Assembly (NCBI GenBank): GCA_944990035.1
Contig: CALYLX010000097.1
Coordinates: forward strand, 248,001 to 312,000
Direction of reading: 5' to 3'
From: Clitopilus passeckerianus
Taxonomy: Eukaryota > Basidiomycota > Agaricomycetes > Agaricales > Entolomataceae
Length of the DNA stretch: 64,000 nucleotides
A model generated the notes under the pieces. That model made no database searches. It saw only the letters and a list, made by a program, of their open reading frames with translations, and was not told where the DNA came from. The position numbers and the translations under genes are program-made. How positions within the stretch are numbered: position 1 is the first letter of the stretch; each line of letters begins with the position of its first letter. Shown piece by piece: positions 1 to 11,014 of this stretch.

Positions 1-1537
1 TTGAAAATGCACCGAGACCTTCGTTACCAGCGGCACCGCCTGATATTGTTCGTTAGCTAGCCAAAGTAGATTACCAGCTGAAAAGCATACCGAAAATACG
101 AGTGAACCATGCGCTTTGTTGGTTGGCAAGACAGAAGATACTGATACCAGTGAGGGTTCTAAATGCCAGCTTGTATCAGCGTCGTGGTTGGGGAAACAAT
201 AACTCTAATCATTGCTTACGGTGCAATGTATTCCTGTCACGGAAGACATTAGCGTTGGAAAAGCCATTAAACTAACCAGAACTTACTGGGAACCATTCCC
301 AGACAAAGATCCCGATGAAAATGATCCAGAAGAACTTGAGGCGTTTCTTCTGCATGACGGCCGACTTTCCACGGTGGAGGGCGTCGAACAATTGGACAGC
401 GGGCATCAACTGCGGATAAACCGCATACGTAGGATAGACGAGAACAGAGCGTAAAATACCAGACATGCCATATCCGATCAACTGTGAGGCGATCAACCTA
501 CGGGCATCGTTGAGTTTAGTAAAGTTGAGAAGAGTTGTAGGCTCACGAAAAGATAGCAACGGCAGTGTTGGGAATGACGTTGTAGTACAGATCCTGGGCA
601 GCGAAGATACTAATGGCAGTCGCTGCCTGTGAAGTGGTAGAAGACATGATGACAATTGCAACATGCTCCTTGAGATCTGAAAGAAACGAGAACATGAACT
701 GTTGTGACCAATATCCTTGATGGGAGCAACGTACTGAAGGGGCCAGGATTCAACCATCTGCGACATAATGTTAACTGGGCCAGGCCTTCGGATGTCGCAT
801 TACTCACCTCAAGAACCAGTGATCCCTCGTCTGCAACCTGGCTACTGGGCTTGGCCCAGGAATAATCTCTTCCATCACCTAGGCTGCGCTTCAGACATAC
901 GACGGCCTACGAGCTCTGTGGAAGCTCACCTTTCCGAGGATATAAGAGATGATTTGCAGGAAGAGCGAACTGACGTAGACCTTGAAGAAAGTTGAGTCCG
1001 CACCCGAGCTTGGCTATACGACGTAACTCACAGTTTGAGGACGGAAGTACTGTGAGATCTGGAGTCAGACGGTTGATTTCCAGCGAATGAATAGCCGCAA
1101 CTTACGAAAATTTGGCCCAAGACAGCACCGAAACAAGATAAACCGATTCCAAGGAACCACATCCGGAATGTCCAGACTGGAAGGCTGGGGTCATCTTCGA
1201 GAGAGATTAGGCGCAGGGAATAGTCGGCATCAGTTTCTGTGGAGAATCCATAGTTAGTATCGAACATTGCAGCTTAGGCGACAATGTTACCGATAGGTCG
1301 CTCCTTTCCATCGGCTCCCAAATCAATGAGACGTGGCCCTTCGGCATAAACCTCTCCAATGCTGGATGTATCGACCTTGTGATCCTTCAAGTCGATAGCC
1401 TTCTCGTCGTCGCTGTACTTGTCATCACTACCAACGACCGAAGCCGGGAGGCTGGCGACGCGAACGTTGTCGCGATCGGCCTTCTCGTTGACGACCTCAG
1501 TCTTCTCGTCTCGATGCAGTACCGGAGTCGACTCCAT
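1..1537 (-). CDS. OPT-family oligopeptide transporter (3' end beyond left edge)
   Basis: Proton-coupled small-oligopeptide transporter of the plasma membrane (OPT family). The ATG at 1537 opens a charged cytosolic N-terminus. The family signature then follows across about seven exons: the segment with LPVWTFRMWFLG (about 1150-1190), FGAVLGQIF, RPQT joined to YVSSLFLQIISYILG, NPGPF, then KEHVAIVIMSS and IFAAQDLYYN, and finally LIASQLIGYG through FIGIFVWEWFP. The last readable exons carry VSIFCLANQQSAWFTRIF and GGAAGNEGLGAFS, so the gene runs off the window. An in-frame TAA at 1274-1276 looks like a break but lies inside an intron (donor after RPI, acceptor CTCCACAG before ETDADYS) with a CTAAC branch site. 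I see no frameshift. Family assignment is firm; substrate is unknown. It need not belong to the neighbouring cluster. Confidence 0.88.
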
Positions 1538-3001
1538 GCCTTGGGGGTAAGAGCAGAGATTGACACCCGCTAGAGAGCACCTTGCAGCCAGCTCGCTTCA
1601 ATTTATAGCACCTCAATGAAAGATACAATTCGCTCACATGGCCTGATGTGATAAGAACGGTCAGAAAAATTGGTTCCATTTGGAGTAGAAGCACAAGGTT
1701 GGGACGCCTTCAAGATCTGAATGCGGCGATACGCTTCCACTTTCGATATATACATTCCTTTCCACGAGACAATTAAGCCCCGACAAGCGGTTAGTTCACC
1801 AGCCGTGCTCCCAGTTAACATCCGCTGGGAAGACCCACAGATAATGTGATCAGAAGATTTCCCGGAAATCAGGTATTGATAGCATTGCCACAATATTGCG
1901 TTATCTTCCTTTGAAAGCGTTATTAGGAGTGGCCCATCTTTCGAGAGCAGCTATGGACCGAAAGGTTCGGTCAACGCATGTCCCCAAGGATCTAACTGGG
2001 GTGTCGCTTCAGATGGAAGGAAGGAACTAGGAAAGGCCCATTGTGTTATCTGTAGACGGAAGCACATGGAGAGCGGGCACCAGTGCAGGAGCGAGGATCA
2101 AGTCCTTTGACGAAGGGATCAAGTCTGCAGTCCACATTAGAATGGAGGTACAATGCTCCCTAGGAGCTTGCACGATGGTTCCTCATTGCAAGGGGCGTAT
2201 CCGGGTACTTTAACGCACGAGTTCAGCCCAGGTCGTGCGATAAGAGTACACTAAGCCGGATGACTGGTTGTATGGGTCTCGAGAAGCACTCTGACGGGGG
2301 TGCGTGTGAGATGGAAATGCCAGAGCTGGCGGCGTTGTGTTGATCACTTGCCCCGGGTCCAAACAATCTACTCTCGCTTATGGATTTAACCGAGCAACAT
2401 CCATGTGGCTTTTCTAATGGCGTGCTTCTGATTGGTCGTGAGCACTCTGAATCCGATCCTGGAATGTTCTGCAATTCAATGTATTCCTCATGCCGAATAA
2501 TGCCAGTAGGGGTCGTTGCTGGTTTGTGATGTCCGCACATGCTCTTAGCAAGGTAGTCCAGGCGTACCGTAATCCTAAAACTACCAGCTGCGGTCAACAA
2601 CAAAGATGGAGGGCTCTTGGCATAAATAAAAGGGTCTAAAGGAGATAAGATATCGAGAGTGAAAGATAGGATACTCTATTATTAGCACATGTTGCTGGAG
2701 TAGACAGTTGGTGCAGCGCATGGACTCTTCTACATGGTGGCTCATCAGGCGAATCAGGGCGTGATATGTCAACCAGATCCTTCCATCCATCCAGCATAGT
2801 ATTCGAAAAAGGCATGTCGACAGGACAGCGTGCAATCTTTACACTTTCATCTTGCTTCCTTGGCTCTCAGCGCCTTCACTTGACATGCTCTGATAACTAA
2901 ACTAGGGGCTCAGTTGTTCCGAAGTTGTCGCATGGCCGGTCTGGTAGGGAAAGCATCCGAGTCGAAATTAATGAATGCTCATGGGACAGTTCAACGAAGC
3001 T
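1538..3001. other. Intergenic region, no gene recognised
   Basis: Between the OPT start and the 3' end of the Hsp70-like gene. The open frames here are short, lack family motifs and have no convincing splice structure. The part just above 1537 presumably holds the OPT promoter. No repeat or RNA gene was recognised. Confidence 0.5.
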
Positions 3002-5250
3002 TCAAACGTACGCGGCGAAGTAATCCAGCTGTCTTCTTCGGTGGTCACATTCCTCCCTCGTAGCACCGGATGCATTCTCGAGCCAAGATGTGATTTCGTC
3101 GATTGCGAACTCCAGCACAGCTAAATCGATTGGATCGGCTCGATTAACTAGCTGTTCGTCCTTGATATCGTCCCGAAGTTGGTAAGCGTGATTCTCGAGG
3201 TCATTTCTCGCCTGGATGCGCGAAAACGATGCTTCGTCCTCAGCTAGGTGCGCGGCGTAATGTTGAGAAGGTCCGGACAACAAAGTTAGAGAAGCATGCT
3301 CACCTTTATATCTTTTCGCATCTTGGATCATGCGCTCAATCTCGGAGGGAGGCAGGCATCCAGGGATGTGGGAGATCTTGAGGTAGCTGAGTCTACCAGT
3401 CGACTTTTCTGTCACTCTAACGTCTACGATTCCCTGCACATCTACACTGAAATCAACCTCTAGTTGAGGTATTCCACGTAAGGCTGGAGGAATTCCTGTG
3501 AGTTTGACGTGACCAAGGAAAGTGTTGTTCTTGGTACGAACACAGTCTCCTTCAAAGACCTGGACGAGGACGGAGGTTTGGTAGTCATGGTGGGTCGTGA
3601 AGATCTCGCTTTTCCGAGTAGGAATATTCGTATTGCGTTTCAGAAGCGCCGTCATAATGCCTGGTTCTGTGGGAGAATGGAGTCTAAGGTGGGGTTCGGT
3701 CTCATAGGAGCAGTCGATGCTGTTAGCACGGGTAGTTTGCACGCTACGGGAACAAGTCTGAGCTTTTCCAAATTTCGAAACGGTCGGTGGAGAATCATAT
3801 ACATACCCGACCGAGCTCGGCACAACTGCTAGGACCAATATGTCACCTAAATTGCGTGGATACTTTCCACCCCAGATCGAAGCCTGAATGGCAGCTCCAG
3901 AGGCAATGGATTCGTCCGGGCTAATGTTTCTGAGAATATCTTTGCCGTCAAAGAAATTCGAGAGTAAGTTGTTGATTCTGGGGATACGAGAGGATCCGCC
4001 AACAAACACAACATCCTGGACTTGTGCTTTGTCGATTCTAGAATCACGAAGAACTTTTTGGATGGGCTCTAAGACACTGCGAAAGAGATCCTGACAAAGC
4101 TCCTCGAACCGTGTGCGAGTCAGAGTCGAATAGAGGTCGATTCCCTCGAAAAGAGAATCGATTTCAAGGGAGACTCGAGAGGACGAAGACAGTGCGCATT
4201 TGGCGCGTTCGCAAGCCGTTCTCAGACGTCTAATAGCTCGAGCATCACGACTTATATCTGGAATATAGCCTGGTCAGTTGATGATACCGGGAATAAAAGA
4301 CATATCTACCTTTTTGGCTCTTTTGCTTGAACTCCCATATGAAATGATTAACTATGCGATCGTCGAAGTCCTCGCCGCCCAGCCTAAGGTCCCCTGCAGT
4401 AGCCTTCACTTCAAGGATACCCTCATCTGTTGTGACGAGAGAAACACTGGTGGTCGTTGCTCCCACATCAATTATGAGGCGATTCCTCTCCCCACTAACC
4501 GGTTTTAGAATATTGAATTGGATCATAGCAGCATCCGTGTCATTTATTAGGGATGCTTGCAGACCTGCAATCGTTGCAGCATCGCGTGTAGCTTGTCGCT
4601 GCCTCATCCCGTAAGATGCGGGGACGGAAATCGCTGCATGTGTCACAACGTGGCCGAGAAACGACTCTGCGTTCTCCTTCAATTTGAGGAGAACCGAGCT
4701 GAGTATCTCTTCCGGCGACTAACAGCAGCAGTTAGACTGGTGCCTTTGCGAGTTGCGAAAGGAAGATTTCGTACGATTTCTCTGCGCTGGCCGCGATATT
4801 CAACGCGAACGTATGGCCTATTGTCCTTGTTGACCAGACTGAATGGCGGTAGCCTGGTATCTGAATACTGTGCAATTGCCTCATCGTAAGTGCGCCCTAG
4901 AAGGCGATTTGTGCACCAAATTCTGGTACAGGTCAATCAAGTCGAAATTGACCGACAGGACCGCGAAATGTCTCACGTATTGCTTGGGTTTAGTGCAGCT
5001 TGCCCTTTAGCTGAATCACCGATGAGTCGGCCATTCCGCGAGAAAGAGACACATGACGGTGTACTCCTGTTTCCTTGGTCGTTCGGAATGATTTCAACTC
5101 TATTCAGAGAAGGTCTGAAAACGCCGACACAACTGACAGATACACGATAACGCTAATTGTATCAGGCTACCGTGGAGTAAAGTAAGATGGTACCTACGAG
5201 TTGAGGCTACCAAGGTCGATACCAATCCATGCGGACGCTGGCTGCTCCAT
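3002..5250 (-). CDS. Divergent Hsp70-family protein (probable altered ATPase)
   Basis: Hsp70-type chaperone fold. Start at 5250: [18 protein letters not shown], spliced to [19 protein letters not shown], then AALNPSNT joined to [14 protein letters not shown] joined to [23 protein letters not shown], a NINDTDAA-like stretch, [26 protein letters not shown], then [22 protein letters not shown] and the substrate-binding part with [14 protein letters not shown] and VLVQVFEGD. At least five short introns restore one reading frame. The nucleotide-binding domain differs from canonical Hsp70s. The phosphate-1 loop reads DLGSLNS instead of DLGTTNS. The position of catalytic Lys71 (FDAKRLIGR) is Asn (WCTNRLLGR). 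The phosphate-2 loop has Ser where the second Asp (DLGGGTFD) is expected. There is no C-terminal EEVD. It is probably cytosolic (no signal peptide). It may be a weak or non-hydrolysing paralogue; the function is not known. Confidence 0.8.
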
Positions 5251-5718
5251 TTGAGTTCAGGACCCGAGATGAAGAGATTGCGATGAAGGAGTTGATAAGT
5301 GTACATGGAATAGTTCTAAAACTGGATCAACCCCAATCTACCAGCCGCGGCCCGCCCGTATCGATTGTGCGGGATCGTTCCTGAGGCTTCAGGCCTGAGC
5401 GCTTGATCCCCGAGCGCTGGGCCTGCCCACTTCAGTAGTTGTCGGAATGACATAGGAATTCTTGAAAGATAGGGGATGTCCTCGGCAGCATCGGTCCGGT
5501 GGCTTCTTGCCACCTCGGCGCGTGAACGAACAGGTCGACGAACGACAGGACTTACGCGTACATACTTCTTTCAACTTGCGTACTGCTTTCTGTTCATGCA
5601 ACCCCGTTCTCGATGGGCAATCAAAATTCCAGTTCATATCATACATGGGCTCCGTGCAAGTCTCGATAGACAGGTGAGTAAGCTACTGCTGAAGGTCGAT
5701 GTTACAGTAGCTCTTCAA
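5251..5718. other. Gap between Hsp70-like gene and P450 relic
   Basis: No protein family recognised. Two short minus-strand open frames (about 5316-5646) show no domain and no homology to the neighbouring P450 that I can see. The region above 5250 should hold the Hsp70-like promoter. Confidence 0.4.
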
Positions 5719-7556
5719 CTAAACCTGTGACGACCACTTCCGCCTCCCCCGACCGTGGTCTAATCTCGCGTGAAACTTCTTAGGATGACTATAGTATAAC
5801 CAAACCATCGTACAGTGGTCAGCTCTCAAGTCACAAAGTGTTATTCTCTCAACACTCACCACAAAGCGCTGATACGGTACTCCTTCGTAGGCTTAATTAC
5901 ATTGTCAGCCTCATCTTTCGCCTTCAACAGGTCAAACACCGACAAGACCGAATCTGTCGCCAACGTGATCATAGAGTGACCGTTGTGCTTTCCTGGGCAT
6001 GCTCTAAGGTGGGGATGAGCATGAACCATCAGCATCAACCCGGAAGGAAGTGACCACAAGATACCCACCTTCTCCTAATTCCAAAGACGATCTCGGTAGG
6101 TCCATAACAGATGGGACGAGCTTGCCTGCTTTCAAGTACCGTTCAAGATTGAAGGTCTTGGGGTCCACGATCGGTCTCCAGTCCACGCAGTCCTGTTCGT
6201 CAAGACATAGCCCTGTGCGGGAATCGTCATTGATAAGAACTAGTCATAAGGTTGGACACCAGCGTACCTTTGATTAGCCGAAACTATCGAGTTCTTGGGG
6301 ATATGATAACCATGGTAGACGTCGTAACTTGTGAAACGAGGTGCTCTTAACCTGCGAATTAATGCAATGTTGACGATCGACGCCATCTGAGCACAAAACT
6401 TTTCGTAAATTGATCCAAAAACCAAGATAATGTGACGTACCGATAGACTTCCTTAATGATTGCTTCGAGGTATGGTAATGGCTTCAGATCTGAGTGTTCT
6501 GGTAGCCTTGTAGAACACGATCCGACTCTAACTGAGCCCTTCTTCTGTATGTCGGGAAAGCACGCCATTGCCAGCAAAAACGTCCCAAGAGCAGACGTAG
6601 TACGGAGTGCCAACGCTGGCTGAAACGATACCCAGGTCGGTATGAAAAAAGGTTCAACGAAAAATAACGAAGTAGCGTACCCAAGAAAACAAGACCAGCA
6701 ACATCCTTCAAAGGTGTCCACGAGAAACACGCCGGGTATGAATAATTCAGAATATCTCGGATATCGAACACATCATTTCCTCAGCTAAGCCGATGAACGG
6801 GTCGTTCTTGGGTTTTATGGAGACACCATAGGTTATGGATAGTGATAGAGAGCTGATGTAACTATATCAAGACGGAAATCAGAGTTGGTTTTGTGGTAAG
6901 GTTGGGCAAGGTCGAGGCATACATACTATCGAGCGTGCTTCAGTAGATGCTCGAGATCAACCGTTGGTTGTCCCGGAAGTTGCCAGGCGAAGAAAGCTTC
7001 GTGAGGCTGGTTGAGTGTAGAATTTGCAGGGGAAAAATGCAGGGTGAACATCCTGAGACTGGCCCTCTACGCATCGCCGTACGGCAGTGGACCAAAGAGA
7101 TACCCCCAGCCACGTCTAGGTAGTCCGTGAGCACGCTGTCGGACGTAACACAAGATGAGGACAAGTGGACTCACCAGCTAGAATATATTGTCGACCTTTT
7201 ATCAAGCAAATCCTTCGCTGCTTGATACGAGTTGAGAATTATCATTCTCATATTGAGTGTTTTAGCATACACAATGTCAGAGCCTGCATAGACGACTTGG
7301 CTCAACGTCCGCACATAAGCAAGGAGGAACAGGAGACTCACCATTATCCATTTTGCGACGTCAATTATTCCAGGGATGTCGGCATTTCCGGAACACTCCA
7401 GAGCAAGGGCAACCTCCTCGGGGCATGGAGGTGGTTTGCTTGCATGCCGATGTCCCTCAAGTATTGATACAAGACAAAAGCAAGGACTGACGTTCCTGCA
7501 AGCTTGAACGACGAATTAACTGCCAAAGATTCTGGCAGTGACAGTGAACCGCCCAT
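5719..7556 (-). pseudogene. Cytochrome P450 relic
   Basis: P450 landmarks appear in order on the minus strand but in broken frames. The N-terminus starts at 7556 with a membrane anchor and a proline-rich hinge (APRRLPLL...PEMPTSLE), then meets a stop. An I-helix start (DVAGLVFLG, about 6700) and SALGTFLLAMACFPDIQKK follow. Just after this the frame shifts (AQLESDRV lies in one frame, RLPEHSDLKPLPYLEAIIKE in the next). There is a YHGYHIPKNSIV strand, an FNLERYLK segment, and a heme region that keeps only ACPGKH in place of an F-x-x-G-x-R-x-C-x-G loop. It ends with VLSVFDLLKA and a last exon SHPKKFHARL to a TAG at 5719. Frameshifts, stops and the damaged heme loop make it non-functional. The residual sequence resembles the O-methylsterigmatocystin-oxidoreductase-like P450s common in basidiomycetes, unlike the three intact P450s nearby. 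Confidence 0.72.
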
Positions 7557-8484
7557 GATCCCTTGTGAGGCTAACAGGGAAGGTGCCGATGTTATGCTCG
7601 TCGTCGAGGTCGACCCAGAGCTCTGAAGGCCTACATCCAGTATGCCTTATGGAGCTTTGCAGGCATTCTGACAGTGATGGGATCTGCTGAATCCGACACC
7701 CCGCAATGTTGGGTTGCTCTTGCTTGGACGTACTTGAATCTAACGTAGTCGCCAAACAAGCACACCAATCTGAGCTAATCTCGTGACGTCATGGTCACGC
7801 TTCGATTCAGAGCGAAATTACATTTCGGCGTGTTTCGAATCCTGCAGGACGTGTTGATGGTTTCCAATTGAACCCAACACCTCATGGAGGTGGATAAACG
7901 CCAGAATCCTCTCAATATACATACTCACTCCTGTTGCAGATGTCTGTCGCAAATCGTTCATCCCCGGCTGCCGTTCAAACTTAGACGCTCACAAAACCGC
8001 CTCAAGATGAACGGCTGTTACAGCGTTCAAGTACCGACGGTCGAATGCACATATGGTCTTGAAGTTATACCCTGAATAGACTAGGTCTCCTGTCAGTTGC
8101 ATCGAGATGTCCTCTGATACAATAATCTTAATACGAAAATCCCTGCCACAGCCTGTTGCGTTCTTTGACGCCGGCTGCCGCGTGATCGGAATCGCAGGAG
8201 GCCGAATCGTCAAGCAAAATCTTTACGACAGCTGCATTGCAGAGCTCCACTCCACAAATCCCCGGGCGCTAAGAATAAGACGCAAAGGGAGACCATGCGA
8301 GTGTGGTATACATCCCGAGGATCAATCACAGCAATACAGGGAGAAAAGTGAATTAGATTTGAATTCAACAAATCAGTCATAAAATGAAGAACAAATGTGA
8401 GAGAAAAAAACATGCGATAGAGTAATCTACAAATGCGAAAAACTACAACTTGAATGAAAATGATGATGAAACTAATGATTGCAT
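7557..8484. other. Intergenic region, no gene recognised
   Basis: Lies between the P450 relic and the 3' end of the next P450. Open frames are short and without motifs. About 8380-8480 is A-rich on the plus strand and probably forms the 3' untranslated region of the minus-strand P450. Confidence 0.45.
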
Positions 8485-10316
8485 CTAAGCCTTAACCTTC
8501 TCGAAGACAACATCCATATCCTTGGGCAAACTCAACGCGAAGGGTGAGAACCCATTCTGCGGGTGGACAGCATGGGGGGAGTCCTTGGGAAGCGTCCACT
8601 TCCATTCACGGAGAAGCATGGACGTGAGGGTCCTCAGCTCGTAAAGCGCAAAGTTACGCGCAGGGCATTGTCTTGGACCAAGGGCGAAGGGCAGCCAGAG
8701 ACTGGCGTCAATGCGGTCCTGCTCCTTGGAGCCGTGACCCATGAAACGCTCAGGCTGGAACTCGGTCGGGTTGGGCCAGTAAGTTTCGTTGTAGTGGATG
8801 GCAGTGATGTTGATGATGACGGAGGTGTTCGCGGGGATGGGATATTCCTTTCCGTTGGATGCCTTGAGGACGGCTGGCCTGCTTGAGGAACGGGGGACAA
8901 CGTATGTCTACAGAGAGGAAGATCAATCTCGGCATTGTAACTGTGGGTGAATTCGGCTTACAATTGGGGTGTTGACTCTCAAGGATTCCCTGATGCAGGC
9001 TTGCAAGAAGGGCATCTTACGGAGGTTGTCGAGGTTGGGGTCATCATTGCCCAAAGCTTCTTGAACCTCCTTCCTTGCCCGTTCTTGAGCCTCAGGGTGT
9101 TTCGCAAGGTAGTACACGAAGCTAGACATAGCGCCAGCGGTGGTGTCCTATTCGATTGACTGATTAATGAAGATGCTCGAGAAGAACGGGAGGAAGACGT
9201 ACATGTCCGGCAATGAAGAAGACAACCATGTTATCACGGTACTCCTCGTCGGTCATTCCAGGCTGAGGGAAGCGATGAGTTAAAGTTTCATTATCGAAGA
9301 AGCAGCCTCTCACCTCCTCGAGCATGTATGTCAACATGTCGTTGCCGCGGTTTTGCTTCTTCTCCTCCAAGATCTTGCCGAATTCGAGAACGAGGTCATC
9401 AATCTTGCGGATGACCTTCTTGCGAGGGAACCACTGCTCAAGCTTGGGGAACACCAAGTACCTAATCGGTATATTAATCAGTAGGTGCATCTTAGGGAGT
9501 TCGAGTCTCGACTCACAATGGAGAAGCAATTCCATCCATAACTTCATTATAGCGCGCGACGAAGGGGCTGTGACTGTCAAGGATGGTGTTGAAGTCGTGA
9601 CCGAGGGCAGTCGTTCCGACAGCATCCAGGGTGAAACGCTTGAGGCCGCGTTAGAACATTACTCAAAGATTCAGGTAGTATGGTATTTACCATGGTCAAC
9701 TCGTCCCAGCGAAGGTTTCCACCGTTACCCATGACTTTGAATAGGCGCTTAGCCAAAGAGGTGAACTCTTCAACAGGTACATTTCGGTTCAAGGCGGACT
9801 TGACAACTCGGGAGTGACGCTGCCAACTGACTCCGTTGGAAAGGATGACGTTCGTCTTACCGACGAACCTCCAGAGCAGCATCTCATCTGCGATTTGTTA
9901 GTTCCTAAGATACAAAGTCTGAGATATTTGCATACCGGGAGGCTCCTCCTTGGGCCAGGTGTTGATATCGGCGGACATATCCTTGGAGATCTGGTAGAAA
10001 AGATCAGCCAAGTCCAAGAGGGGATAGTTTAAGCCCACACCTTATGGTCGAGGACGTGAACAATCCATCGTCCCAAAGCGTATACCAAAACGGCAGCCTC
10101 ATCCTTTTCGTTGGCGAAAGGGACGATGAGTTTCTTGATCCTGATGTCTTCGACTTCGCCGGTGGCATAACTCCAGAGGAGTTTGTGAACAGGAACACGA
10201 GGAAGGTGCTGCAGCTCAGGAGGCGGCGTCAGCGCTTTCTTGATAAGCAAGCCGCCGATAACTGTAGCTGCAACAAAGATCGAGAGCAATGGAGACTGGG
10301 TGTCTAGAATCGCCAT
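8485..10316 (-). CDS. Cytochrome P450 monooxygenase
   Basis: Heme-thiolate monooxygenase, ER-anchored. The ATG at 10316 begins with a hydrophobic anchor (LLSIFVAATVIGGLLI). Recognisable parts in order: FVGKTNVILSNGVSWQRHSRV (C-helix WxxxR), the I-helix AGH spliced to DTTAGAMSS, EVQEALGNDDPNL, the K-helix ESLR (ExxR), an FQPERF segment, and the heme loop FALGPRQCPARNFA with the cysteine ligand, then a C-terminus ending VFEKVKA and TAG at 8485. Several introns of about 50-70 bp. All catalytic motifs are present, so it appears functional. It is the first intact cluster gene on the left, divergent from the FAD oxidase at 11015 with a shared 0.7-kb upstream region. It should hydroxylate or further oxidise the terpenoid skeleton (inference). 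The CYP family is not assigned. Confidence 0.87.
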
Positions 10317-11014
10317 CGTTGGTAGAACTTGGTCTGTATTGGACCTACAGCAGGTTCTTTATCAATACCTAAGTTTTCGCGGCCGTCTACACACGAACAA
10401 CATTCTAGCTATCTGGATTTCGGTGTTCTAGTTGCGGTCATCAAAGAGTCGACCTTCCATCTCGTCGATGGCAAGCGTCCGCAGGCCTGAAGGCAATCCG
10501 CAAGGATTCATCCGAGGAGTAAAGAACCATCTCAGAATGCTCGAGTTGATCGTATAACTTCATTTGTGAGATATCCAACTAGTTCGGGCTGAGATGTCGC
10601 GTTGCTGAAGTTTCAAGATCACGGGTCAAAGGCAAGGATCTGCCAGAGAATGCAAACCGCAATGATCTTGACAGAATGATCTCATGGTGGTGAAGGACAA
10701 AATCGGAGTGTCAATTCCAAAACCTGTCAGATTCTGTCCTGATGGCGAAGAGTCTTCGCTAAGCGCGGCTTTGTCGGCAACTCTCACCAGCAGGTTCTTG
10801 ACACTCATCCATCGGTAGACACATCGGCCTGTATCTCAATGGGCCAGACTGGTGAATTGCAACTGGTCGCCAGGGTGTATGCCGTACATTCTTGATACTG
10901 TCGCGAATATTCTTGGCTATACAAGTGCTCAATATGGAGGGCGCAGCCATACACAATCTGGTATAAAAAGCATGGCTCTTCACCGTGTCTCTCCATCGAA
11001 CAACTTAACGGAAC
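10317..11014. promoter_or_regulatory. Bidirectional upstream region of P450 and FAD oxidase
   Basis: About 0.7 kb between two divergent starts (10316 minus, 11015 plus). A TATAAAA box at 10962-10968 sits 47 bp before the oxidase ATG. The arrangement would allow co-regulation of the two enzymes. No specific factor site could be assigned. Confidence 0.5.

Noticed and set aside
1274..1276. In-frame TAA in the OPT transporter, suggesting a pseudogene
   Set aside because: The stop lies inside a short intron with good donor, branch site and acceptor. Splicing joins RPI to ETDADYS, which fits the family.
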